Source: Microbacterium sp. MYb62 (GTDB lineage: Bacteria > Actinomycetota > Actinomycetes > Actinomycetales > Microbacteriaceae). From it: 39,703 nucleotides of DNA. Position numbers and translations under genes: made by a program. Of the stretch, positions 1 through 8,207 are shown piece by piece. Under the pieces are notes generated by a model, which was given only the letters and a program-made list of their open reading frames with translations, made no database searches and was not told the origin of the DNA. Each line of letters opens with the position of its first letter. The first letter of the stretch is position 1. The stretch is taken from positions 1 through 39,703 of the forward strand of contig NZ_PCOY01000028.1 of NCBI RefSeq assembly GCF_002979475.1. Reading direction: 5' to 3'.

Positions 1-1
1 C

Positions 2-112
2 CTCGACCATCCGCGCGAACGGCTGGTGAACTTCCTCGCCGAGATCGTGGAGCCGTTCCGTCAAGGCGCCGCCTACCGGTTCTCGGTCGAGCCGGTCTGC
101 GGGGTGGGATGA
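2..112 (+). CDS. C-terminal end of an unrecognised protein (partial)
   Basis: Only the last 36 codons lie in the window; the gene begins before base 1 and ends at TGA 110-112. Nearly every codon ends in G or C, which supports real coding in this frame. The visible part (LDHPRERLVNFLAEIVEP...) has no motif I recognise, so no function is offered. It converges on hspR, whose stop codon is only 10 bases further on, and no clear terminator lies between the two. Confidence 0.6.
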   Translation, partial: LDHPRERLVNFLAEIVEPFRQGAAYRFSVEPVCGVG

Positions 113-122
113 CGGCGGCGGG

Positions 123-539
123 TCAGGCACTCCCGCGAGGATCCCAGAGCACGACCTCGGTCGAGCGGCGGAGGCGCCGCCCGGTGGGCATGGGCACGAC
201 ACCCGCGGAACCCGCGGCGAACACCCGCACGCCCGGCCTGCTCTCGCGCTCGGTGCGCAGAGCGCTCTCGAGCACGGCGATGCGGCCTCGCAGCATCCGG
301 TTCTCGTCTTCGAGGTCGAGCAGACGAGCGATGGCGGGAAGGCTCACGCCTTCGGAGGAGAGCTGGGCGACTTCGCGCAGCTGCTCGATGTTGCGGGTGG
401 AGTAGCGACGCGATCCACCCTGGGTGCGCCCGGGGACCACGAGTCCGATGCGGTCGTACTGCCGCAGCGTCTGCGGGTGGAGACCGGAGAGTTCGGCGGC
501 GGCCGCGATCGCGAACACCGGGGTGTCAGCGTTCATCAT
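123..539 (-). CDS. hspR: HspR, MerR-family heat-shock repressor
   Basis: Last gene of the dnaK operon, 37 bases after dnaJ. The 138-residue protein opens with a MerR-type winged helix (about residues 8-75; FAIAAAAELSGLHPQTLRQY, then GGSRRYS), followed by a coiled coil (about 75-98) rich in Leu, Glu and Arg. HspR, with DnaK as co-repressor, binds HAIR inverted repeats (CTTGAGT-N7-ACTCAAG), and two such sites flank the dnaK promoter at 4167-4240, so the operon is autoregulated. Two adjacent ATG codons open the frame (537-539 and 534-536); either may be used. The C-terminal tail after residue 100 is low in conserved features. Confidence 0.93.
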   Translation of the reverse strand: MMNADTPVFAIAAAAELSGLHPQTLRQYDRIGLVVPGRTQGGSRRYSTRNIEQLREVAQLSSEGVSLPAIARLLDLEDENRMLRGRIAVLESALRTERESRPGVRVFAAGSAGVVPMPTGRRLRRSTEVVLWDPRGSA

Positions 540-576
540 GAACGCCTCCGACCCCGATGCCCGCTTCGACGGCTGG

Positions 577-1560
577 TCATCGACGTGCCTTCGCCATCAG
601 CTCAGCGCGCGGGTTCTCCTGCGGCTCAAGCTTCTGGAACTCCTCCAGAGCCGCGCGCGCGGCCTCGTCGAGGTGCGTCGGCACCGCGACCTGGAGCTCG
701 GCGAGCAGGTCGCCCGTCCCCTTCGACGTCGTGACGCCACGACCCTTGACCCGCAGCACCCGCCCGGAGGGGGTGCCGGGTGCGACGCGGAGCTTGACCA
801 CGTCGCCGCTGAGCGTCGGGACCTCGATCGTCGCGCCGAGGGTCGCCTCGGTGAACGTGACCGGGACCACGACGCGGAGGTTGAGGCCGTCGCGCGTGAA
901 GACGGGATGCGGGCGCACCGCGATCTGCACCACGATGTCGCCGCTCTCCCCGCCGTCGGGCGAGGGACGGCCGCGACCGCGCAGTCGGATCTTCTGCCCA
1001 TCCGCCACGCCTGCCGGGATCTTCACCTTGAACGGCTTGCCGTCTTCGCCCTGCAGGGAGATGGTCTCTCCCTGCACGGCCGTGACGAAATCGAGCGTGG
1101 TGCGGGCCGTGACGTCGGCGCCGCGTTGCGGACCCCCGAAGCCGCGGTAACCGCCGCTCGTCTGCCCGAAACGTCCGTTGCCGAAGCTCGCACCCTGCCC
1201 CTGGTTGAACATCGCGAAGATGTCCTCGAAGTCCGCGGCCTGCCCGCGGCCCTGCTGGCCGTAACGGCTGAACACGTCTTCGAAGCCGCCGGCGCCCTGA
1301 CCGCTCGCGGTGAAGCGAGCGCCCGAGCCCATGGCGCGGATCTCGTCGTACTCCTTGCGCTGTTCGGTATCGGAGAGCACCGAGTAGGCCTCGCTGATCT
1401 CCTTGAACTTCGCCTCGGCTTTGGCATCACCCTGATTGGAGTCCGGGTGGTACTTCCGCGCGAGCTTGCGATACGTCTTCTTCAGATCCGCATCGCTGAC
1501 GTCCTTGGAGACCCCGAGGGTCTTGTAGAAGTCCTTGTCGAACCAATCCTGGCTGGCCAT
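577..1560 (-). CDS. dnaJ: DnaJ-type co-chaperone lacking zinc fingers
   Basis: 327 residues. The J domain is at about 9-75 with the HPD motif at 38-40, which stimulates DnaK ATPase activity. A Gly/Phe/Gln-rich linker follows (about 80-145), then the two-part substrate-binding C-terminal domain (about 150-310). None of the CxxCxGxG zinc-finger motifs of classical DnaJ is present, so this resembles a class II, CbpA-like J protein. It lies 7 bases after grpE in the dnaK operon and should act with DnaK and GrpE in the cytoplasm. In many actinobacteria the dnaK-linked DnaJ does carry the zinc fingers, so the absence is worth noting. Function confidence is high; the class is read directly from the sequence. 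Confidence 0.95.
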   Translation of the reverse strand: MASQDWFDKDFYKTLGVSKDVSDADLKKTYRKLARKYHPDSNQGDAKAEAKFKEISEAYSVLSDTEQRKEYDEIRAMGSGARFTASGQGAGGFEDVFSRYGQQGRGQAADFEDIFAMFNQGQGASFGNGRFGQTSGGYRGFGGPQRGADVTARTTLDFVTAVQGETISLQGEDGKPFKVKIPAGVADGQKIRLRGRGRPSPDGGESGDIVVQIAVRPHPVFTRDGLNLRVVVPVTFTEATLGATIEVPTLSGDVVKLRVAPGTPSGRVLRVKGRGVTTSKGTGDLLAELQVAVPTHLDEAARAALEEFQKLEPQENPRAELMAKARR

Positions 1561-1567
1561 CGATCAC

Positions 1568-2239
1568 CTACTCCGCAGGGACAGCGACGACGACCTTCGC
1601 GGGACGCAGCTCGACATCGCCGAGGCGGTAGCCCACCTCGACGACCTCCAACACGGTGGTCTTCTCGGCGCCGGGAGTCGGCTGCTGGAAGATCGCCTCG
1701 TGGCGCTGGGGGTCGAATTCCTCGCCCTTCTCGCCGTACGCGACCACTCCGAGACGCTCCACCACGAGACGCACCTTGTCGGCGATCACGGCGAAGGGCG
1801 TGCCCTCCACCAGATCGCCGTGCTGGGCGGCGCGGTCGAGGTCGTCGAGCACGGGGATGAGGCCCTTGGCGGCCTCGCCCTTCGCGCGCTCGATCTCGAC
1901 CTGGCGCTGCTCCTCGGTGCGGCGGCGGTAGTTGGCGTACTCGGCCTGGAGGCGCTTGAGGTCGTTCAGCAGCGTGGACTCGAGGTCGGCGAGCACGGCG
2001 TCTTCCGCCGCGGCCTCGCCGGTCTGCGTCGCTCCGAGGATGTCGTCGACCGTGAGGTCGTCGGCAGTCTCTGGATTCACAGCGCCGTCGACAGGGGTCT
2101 CGTCCGACCCCTCGGCGGCCTTCGCCTCGGTGGAGTCCGGGTTCTGCGGCGCGGGGCCGGACGCGTTCGCGTCCGACCCCTCGCTGCGACCTTCGGCGGA
2201 CTCAGGAAACTGGTTCTCGTCGAAGTTCTTGTCCGTCAT
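1568..2239 (-). CDS. grpE: GrpE, nucleotide exchange factor for DnaK
   Basis: 223 residues. The first 75 or so are acidic, Ser/Ala-rich and probably disordered. A long coiled coil follows (about 85-135; contains LKRLQAEYANYRRRTEEQ), then the beta domain that contacts DnaK (about 145-220; FDPQRHEAIFQ). GrpE releases ADP from DnaK and so resets the chaperone cycle. The ATG lies 2 bases after the dnaK stop, so translational coupling is likely. Length and motif order fit actinobacterial GrpE. Confidence 0.96.
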   Translation of the reverse strand: MTDKNFDENQFPESAEGRSEGSDANASGPAPQNPDSTEAKAAEGSDETPVDGAVNPETADDLTVDDILGATQTGEAAAEDAVLADLESTLLNDLKRLQAEYANYRRRTEEQRQVEIERAKGEAAKGLIPVLDDLDRAAQHGDLVEGTPFAVIADKVRLVVERLGVVAYGEKGEEFDPQRHEAIFQQPTPGAEKTTVLEVVEVGYRLGDVELRPAKVVVAVPAE

Positions 2240-2241
2240 GA

Positions 2242-4107
<1,866 letters not shown>

Positions 4108-4166
4108 GTGTTCTCTCCTTTGTTGGAAGTTCGTTGTGGTTCGGAAATCTGCGGCGATCAGGGAAA

Positions 4167-4187
4167 CCTGAGTCGCGATGACTCAAC
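4167..4187. promoter_or_regulatory. HAIR box 1 (HspR operator)
   Basis: CCTGAGT-N7-ACTCAAC, compared with the HAIR consensus CTTGAGT-N7-ACTCAAG: 12 of 14 arm bases agree and the spacing is exact. It overlaps the -10 hexamer of the dnaK promoter at 4186-4187. Confidence 0.88.
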
Positions 4188-4214
4188 TGTACCTCGGTGG
4201 TCCTGAGCTGTCAA
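4186..4214 (-). promoter_or_regulatory. dnaK operon promoter (sigma70-like -35/-10)
   Basis: Read on the minus strand, TTGACA (4209-4214) is followed after exactly 17 bases by TACAGT (4186-4191), leaving a leader of about 75 bases before the dnaK ATG. The two HspR boxes lie directly over or downstream of the -10 and just upstream of the -35, which is a repressing arrangement. No CIRCE element (HrcA site) is seen. Confidence 0.8.
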
Positions 4215-4219
4215 ATGAA

Positions 4220-4240
4220 CTTGATATGAGCTGGCTCAAC
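4220..4240. promoter_or_regulatory. HAIR box 2 (HspR operator)
   Basis: CTTGATA-N7-GCTCAAC: 10 of 14 arm bases match the HAIR consensus with the correct 7-base spacer. Its centre lies 53 bp, about five helical turns, from the centre of box 1, and it sits just upstream of the -35. Weaker than box 1 but well placed. Confidence 0.72.
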
Positions 4241-4291
4241 TTTACGATTCGGGGTTCTCCACAGGGGATCCGGAGGGGTGCCTCGCGTGCC

Positions 4292-4297
4292 TAGGCT
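4292..4297 (+). promoter_or_regulatory. Leaderless-type -10 hexamer (TAGGCT)
   Basis: TAGGCT followed by 8 bases and then ATG 4306. The same hexamer stands 6-8 bases ahead of several other start codons in this window, which suggests transcription starts at or close to the start codon. No convincing -35 is visible. Confidence 0.5.
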
Positions 4298-4305
4298 CGC
4301 CGACC

Positions 4306-4722
4306 ATGATCCCTCGACCCACAGCTCCCACCCAATCCCCATCTCGCATCTCCCCGTCTCGCATCGCCTTGTTTCACATCTCCCCGTCTCGCATCGCCTT
4401 GTTTCGCATCGCCTTGTTTCGCATCGTCTTGTTCCGCATCGCCTTGTTTCGCATCTTGTTTCGCATCGTCACCGTCGCCGCGGCCCTCGGCACCGTTCTC
4501 TCGATGGCGAACGGCTGCTCCGCCCCACCCGCGCCCCGCGAGGCGAAGACCCGCTCACCCGAAGCGACCTCAGCTTCGGGAGCCGCACCTGACGTCGTGA
4601 CCTTCGCGGACGGAGCCGGGCTGACGACGGATTCCGACATCAGCTGGGGCGACGGACTCCCGGAAAGACGCACAGACCCGTGCTTCAGGAAAGACGCGCA
4701 GATCTGCGATCCAGGAAGGTGA
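4306..4722 (+). pseudogene. Truncated lipoprotein-like gene with an expanded signal peptide
   Basis: 138 codons. The N terminus is a long run of the pentapeptide RIALF (variants FRIAL, FRIVL; 15-bp units at 4351-4467), then a hydrophobic stretch TVAAALGTVLSMANGC. This resembles a lipoprotein signal, but its lipobox (ANGC) is poor. After a Pro/Ser-rich linker, residues FADGAGLTTDSDISWGDGLP resemble FDEGLELASDTYIEWGDGLA of the intact lipoprotein at 9297-9965. That likeness ends abruptly, and the reading frame stops where the partner continues for about 130 residues. I infer a decayed or truncated paralogue whose 3' part was lost next to the HNH gene. It may still make a short exported protein. 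Confidence 0.5.
4351..4467 (+). repeat. 15-bp tandem repeat inside a signal peptide
   Basis: Two 30-bp copies (4351-4380, 4381-4410) that share a 15-bp sub-unit GCCTTGTTTCGCATC, repeated again at 4411-4425, 4426-4440 (two changes), 4441-4455 and in part at 4456-4467. The units are in frame and encode RIALF-like pentapeptides, lengthening the positively charged, hydrophobic start of the lipoprotein-like gene. Confidence 0.85.
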
Positions 4723-4741
4723 CGTGTGATCCAGGAAGGTG
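4708..4741. repeat. 20-bp direct repeat across the truncated gene's stop codon
   Basis: GATCCAGGAAGGTG occurs at 4708-4721 and again at 4728-4741, a 20-bp period. The first copy overlaps TGA 4720-4722. A 12-bp palindrome CGCAGATCTGCG (4697-4708) lies at its left edge, and GGAAAGACGC-CAGA occurs twice (4662-4676, 4688-4702). This local scrambling fits a recombination or deletion scar, but no mobile element ends are seen. Confidence 0.6.
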
Positions 4742-4742
4742 C

Positions 4743-4790
4743 CGCCGCCGTTCAAGCCGCCGTTCAAGCTGCCGTTCGAGCCGCCGTTCA
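4743..4790 (-). repeat. 12-bp tandem repeat starting at the HNH gene stop codon
   Basis: On the minus strand four 12-bp units run from the stop codon: TGAACGGCGGCT, CGAACGGCAGCT, TGAACGGCGGCT, TGAACGGCGGCG. The unit is a multiple of three, so three of the four copies keep an in-frame TGA. Confidence 0.8.
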
Positions 4791-6134
4791 GAACGGCGGG
4801 GCCGCGTGATCTTCGGTGAAGGTGACGGTGTTCTGGGGCGGCGGCCGGTCGACGTAGATCTTGCCGGTCGGGCTGGTCCAGGCGTAGACGCCGCCACCGA
4901 GAGATTCGACCGCCCACGGCGAGTGATGCTTGAGCATGTGATGGCGTCGGCACAGGTGTCCGAGGTTCGATTCGCTGGTGGCTCCCCCGAGAGCGGCATC
5001 GTGATGATGATCGACGTCGCAGTCGATGGACGCATACCCGCAGGTGGGGAATCGGCAGCGCTGATCCCTGGCGCTCAGATGCCGCTTCAGATCCGAACCA
5101 GGACGATAGCGGTCGACCGCGAGAAGTGCCCCGGTGATGGGGTGAGTGAGGATCCGGTCCCATCCGGACGCCGCACCGGCGAACCTGCGGGCGGTCGCGG
5201 GGTCGATCGGGGTCCGGCCATTCAGTTCGGCCGGCGTCGCGTCGTCTCCCATGAGCGTCGCGACGGGAACAGTGATCGACACCGATCCGCGGATCGCTGC
5301 GAGGAGCCCCTCTGAAGTGTCGTGTGCAGCGGGAGCACCGGTGAGGAGCAGATCGAGAGTCAGGTCGGCGCGCAGCTGTGCGATCGTGCGCTGATCGGAA
5401 GCGGAGGCGTCGGCGCCCGACTGCTCCTGCACGGATTCTCGACCCGGGAGGAATTCGGGCTCCTGCACCGCCTTGGCCATCTGCGTCAGTCGTTCGAAGG
5501 CACCGTGGACGAGTGCCGACGGACCGAGCAGTCCGAGCTGCGTCATCCCGTCGCCGACGTCTTTGACCCACACGGATCTCTTCTCCCGCGCGTCGAGGTG
5601 ACGCTCATCGATCGATCGCGCCTGGAACCGCTCGGCCACCCGTCGAGCCATCCGCCCCACCCGGGCCGGGGACTCGGTCTCGGCGAAGGCGATCATCTGC
5701 GTCGCGTAGGCATCGCGGCTCGCCGCATCTTCGAGATGCTCACCTGCCTCGCAGACGACGCGGGCATGAGCGGCGCTGAGACGACCGGCACCCTGGGCTT
5801 CCCAGACCAGCGGGAAGCGCTCCACGACCCAGGCCGCATCCGCCATCCGGCGCTGCACCGTCCGGTCGCTCACCCGTAGCGCCGCTGCGAACTCTGCGGC
5901 CACGGTGCGCGCCGACATCTCTCCGCGATCGGGGTGCTCTGCCTGCTCGGCGACCTCGATCGCGAGACGCGAGCCCAGCGCCAAGATGCCGTCGCGCGCG
6001 GCCTGCATGCTGCTGATCGTGCGCTCGACCTCGACGAGCATCTCGGTGAGCGCGCCGAGCGCGTCCACCTGCTCGAGAGTCGCATCTGCCAGTGCCGTCA
6101 TACCTTCAGTGAACCAGGGGCCACCGACATTCAA
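4788..6134 (-). CDS. DUF222 / HNH endonuclease-family protein (13E12-like)
   Basis: 448 residues. An Ala/Glu-rich helical DUF222 region covers about residues 15-300, and a C-terminal HNH module lies at 360-404 (CRFPTCG, then DCDVDHHHDAALGG, NLGHLCRRHH), with the Cys and His residues expected for a beta-beta-alpha-metal nuclease fold. The family is very common, often in many copies, in actinobacteria, and its cellular role is not settled; nuclease activity is inferred. ATG 6132-6134 gives the full frame, while Met12 (ATG 6099-6101) is an alternative. Neither has a well-spaced ribosome site. It adjoins the truncated lipoprotein-like gene, so past mobility is possible. Confidence 0.88.
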   Translation of the reverse strand: MNVGGPWFTEGMTALADATLEQVDALGALTEMLVEVERTISSMQAARDGILALGSRLAIEVAEQAEHPDRGEMSARTVAAEFAAALRVSDRTVQRRMADAAWVVERFPLVWEAQGAGRLSAAHARVVCEAGEHLEDAASRDAYATQMIAFAETESPARVGRMARRVAERFQARSIDERHLDAREKRSVWVKDVGDGMTQLGLLGPSALVHGAFERLTQMAKAVQEPEFLPGRESVQEQSGADASASDQRTIAQLRADLTLDLLLTGAPAAHDTSEGLLAAIRGSVSITVPVATLMGDDATPAELNGRTPIDPATARRFAGAASGWDRILTHPITGALLAVDRYRPGSDLKRHLSARDQRCRFPTCGYASIDCDVDHHHDAALGGATSESNLGHLCRRHHMLKHHSPWAVESLGGGVYAWTSPTGKIYVDRPPPQNTVTFTEDHAAPPF

Positions 6135-6226
6135 AGGCCCAGATCAAGGCGGAAAAACGAAATACCGGGATACGGCACGGATCATGAACGGCATGCCACA
6201 CGCAACGCCCCGCGGACGAGCTGAAT

Positions 6227-6976
6227 TCAGGTCCCACCGAGCGTCCGAGCCCAGACCGCGCGGTGCTCTCTCACGTATCGCAGCGCCTTCGCCCAGTGGT
6301 CGCCATGGCCGGTCGCGTGCATCAACGCCCACGGCTCCTCGCCGGTCGCCCGCGCACCCTCGAGCAGCGCGAGCATCGCCGCCGTCCGCTCTTCCATGGC
6401 TCGAGGCAGGTCACGGCGCATGACGCCGTCCGCCCCGTACCCGTCGACGAGCGCCGCGAGATCGTCCGCCGCGCGCTCCGGATCGCGTCCATCGTCCGAC
6501 AGGGCGAACGCCTGTGCCGCGTAGGCGAGATCCCAGAGACGGGTACTCGGGGCGGCGGCGTCCCAGTCGACGAAGACCCAACGGTCACCGGTGACGAGGT
6601 TCCAGGGCGCGAGGTCGTTGTGGCAGACGAGTTCGGCACCGGGCGCCGGGATCGCGGTGCGCCACACGTCACCGGCCTCCGGTACATACCGAGCACTCGC
6701 GTCGTGGATCCCACGGATCATCGATCCGACCCGTCGCAGATCGGCCGCTGTCAGCGGAGGCTCCGCGATCGCCAGGCGCCCCGGCACGAACTCGAGGACC
6801 TGCCGCCCCTCGTCGTCCCACCCCCGCGGCTCCGGTGCATCGACCCCCTCGGCGCGCAGAGCATTCACGAAGCGGCTGACACTCGGGGTGGCGTCCGACC
6901 ATGGCTTGCGCACCGTGTCGCCGATGCGCACCACGGTTCCGCTCGCGTTCCCGCCCGCCAGCACCTCTTCGTCCAT
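6227..6976 (-). CDS. Aminoglycoside phosphotransferase (APH)-family kinase
   Basis: 249 residues of the APH/choline-kinase fold. HNDLAPWN at 119-126 is the catalytic loop (catalytic Asp121, metal-binding Asn126), VDWD at 136-139 supplies the second metal site, and WDLAYAAQAF follows as usual. The N-terminal lobe shows GGNASGTVVRIGDTVRKP, with the ATP-contacting lysine near residue 24. Members phosphorylate small hydroxylated molecules; the substrate is not predictable here and antibiotic resistance should not be assumed. It is divergent from the MerR regulator at 7075, with 98 bases between them. Confidence 0.85.
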   Translation of the reverse strand: MDEEVLAGGNASGTVVRIGDTVRKPWSDATPSVSRFVNALRAEGVDAPEPRGWDDEGRQVLEFVPGRLAIAEPPLTAADLRRVGSMIRGIHDASARYVPEAGDVWRTAIPAPGAELVCHNDLAPWNLVTGDRWVFVDWDAAAPSTRLWDLAYAAQAFALSDDGRDPERAADDLAALVDGYGADGVMRRDLPRAMEERTAAMLALLEGARATGEEPWALMHATGHGDHWAKALRYVREHRAVWARTLGGT

Positions 6977-7037
6977 CCATCGACGTTAGCTCGCCGACGT
7001 CCGCGCGCCGAGAATCCGGCCCGCCTCACCGCGATAC

Positions 7038-7058
7038 TTGACCCTGACACAGTGGCAG
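7038..7058 (+). promoter_or_regulatory. MerR-type promoter/operator
   Basis: A -35 hexamer TTGACC (7038-7043) runs directly into the near-palindrome CTGACACAGTGGCAG (7044-7058). That is the arrangement of MerR-family sites, which lie between -35 and -10 in a long spacer. It stands just ahead of the MerR gene start (ATG 7075; GGGAGA at 7061-7066), so autoregulation is likely. The -10 hexamer is not clear. Confidence 0.6.
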
Positions 7059-7074
7059 ACGGGAGAACTGAGAC

Positions 7075-7875
7075 ATGTTGTCCATCGGAGCGTTCGCGCA
7101 GATCGGCCAGGTGACCCACCGGATGCTTCGGCATTGGGACACCGCCGGCCTGCTCGTGCCCGCCCACGTGGACGAGTTCAGCGGCTACCGCTCCTACGAC
7201 CCCTCGCAGCTGGAACGACTGCACCGGATCGTCGCCCTGCGCCAACTGGGTTTCGGGCTCGATGACATCTCGGCGATCCTCGAACGCGGAGTCGATGCCG
7301 AGCGCATCGCCACACTGCTGCGGATCCGTCGCGCCGAAGTCGAGCAGGAGCATCGGATCGCCGCGGAGAGACTCGTCGACGTGGAGAGGCGCCTCCACCT
7401 CATCGAGAGAGAGAAGCACATGTCCCGGATCGAGATCATCGACAAACCCCTCCCCGCCGTGCGCCTGGCGGCCATCCGCACGATCGTCGCCGATCAGCCC
7501 GCGGTCGCCGGAGTGGTCGGTCCCGCCTTCGACGCCATCGCGGAGATCATCGGCGACGCCCACTCGCTGTCCACCCCGATCGCCGAGTACGAGACGCTCG
7601 ACGATGGCCTGCAGGTCATCGTCGGCTACGCCTACACGGGTCCGGCGCGGGACGAGTTCGAGATCATCGAGCTCCCCGCCACCGCCGAAGCCGTGTGCGG
7701 CATCCACCTCGGTTCGATGGAGCACATCTCCGAGAGCTGGCAGGCGATCCACACGGAGATCTTCGCCCGCGGTCTGGTGCACGACGGCCCGTGCCGGGAG
7801 CTCTACGTCCGCGCCGTCTCGGAGGACCAGTCCGATTGGGTGACCGAGCTGCAGCAGCCCGTGCGACGCAGCTAG
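7075..7875 (+). CDS. MerR-family regulator with GyrI-like effector domain
   Basis: 266 residues. A MerR winged helix occupies about 1-70 (SIGAFAQIGQVTHRMLRHWD, GYRSYDPSQLERL). A dimerising coiled coil follows (about 75-115, Arg/Glu-rich), then a GyrI-like (AraC effector-binding) domain from about 120 to the end. This is the BltR/TipA-type layout, in which the C-terminal domain binds hydrophobic or cationic drugs and the protein twists an over-long promoter spacer to activate transcription. No obvious target other than its own promoter lies next to it. The stop TAG (7873-7875) is the first base triplet of a 32-bp tandem array. Confidence 0.88.
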   Translation: MLSIGAFAQIGQVTHRMLRHWDTAGLLVPAHVDEFSGYRSYDPSQLERLHRIVALRQLGFGLDDISAILERGVDAERIATLLRIRRAEVEQEHRIAAERLVDVERRLHLIEREKHMSRIEIIDKPLPAVRLAAIRTIVADQPAVAGVVGPAFDAIAEIIGDAHSLSTPIAEYETLDDGLQVIVGYAYTGPARDEFEIIELPATAEAVCGIHLGSMEHISESWQAIHTEIFARGLVHDGPCRELYVRAVSEDQSDWVTELQQPVRRS

Positions 7876-8064
7876 TAGGTGATCGAAGGACAACGACCCG
7901 CATCTAGATGGTGATCGAAGGACACCGACCCGCATCTAGATGGTGATCGAAGGACACCGATCCGCGTCTAGATCGTGATCGAAGGACACCGACCCGCATC
8001 TAGATGGTGATCGAAGGACAACGACCCGCATCTAGATGGCGATCGAAAGACACCGCCCCGCGTC
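7873..8064. repeat. Six 32-bp tandem repeats beginning at the MerR gene stop codon
   Basis: Six head-to-tail units of exactly 32 bp start at 7873, 7905, 7937, 7969, 8001 and 8033. Each opens with TAG (the stop codon in unit 1), contains GTGATCGAAGGACA (GCGATCGAAAGACA in the last) and ends near CCCGCATC. Across most unit junctions lies the palindrome CATCTAGATG. Units differ at only a few positions, the last being most diverged. The 32-bp period breaks all reading frames, so it is not coding, and there are no spacers, so it is not CRISPR. The array fills most of the 332-bp gap before the flavoprotein gene. Confidence 0.95.
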
Positions 8065-8121
8065 GCAGTCGGCATCGACCGCCACGCGGGTCGCGTCCCG
8101 TCGAAGAGTGGCAGGATGAGA

Positions 8122-8137
8122 GTAAGGCGAGCCTTAC
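8122..8137. promoter_or_regulatory. Possible DtxR/IdeR-type iron box
   Basis: GTAAGGC-GA-GCCTTAC is a perfect 7-2-7 inverted repeat 70 bases before ATG 8208. TAAGGCGAGCCTTACC agrees at 13 of 16 positions with TTAGGTGAGCCTAACC, the form of iron boxes bound by DtxR/IdeR/DmdR repressors. Placement before a redox enzyme makes iron control plausible, but this is inference from the pattern only. Confidence 0.5.
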
Positions 8138-8207
8138 CGGCCGCCCGGCGGTGTCGCCTCGGCAGACGCCGCGAGATGGATCCGCCCTCCTCGGAAGGAC
8201 GACGCGG

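Noticed and set aside
424..1860. 478-codon plus-strand frame opposite hspR, dnaJ and grpE
   Set aside because: A high-GC shadow of certain genes on the other strand; the translation is Arg/Gly/Leu-rich with no domain.
4278..4592. Plus-strand frame rich in HRLVSHRLVSH repeats
   Set aside because: An alternative frame of the same 15-bp repeat; the frame with a signal peptide, lipobox-like end and TAGGCT start is better supported.
4697..4790. Insertion-sequence scar or att site beside the HNH gene
   Set aside because: Short direct repeats and a palindrome exist, but there are no terminal inverted repeats flanking a unit, no transposase or integrase, and the nearest tRNA gene is 34 kb away.
6227..6976. 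Antibiotic-resistance call for the APH-family kinase
   Set aside because: The fold is shared by many kinases of ordinary metabolites and nothing in the context points to an aminoglycoside substrate.
7873..8064. CRISPR array
   Set aside because: The 32-bp units are directly adjacent with no unique spacers, and no cas gene is near.
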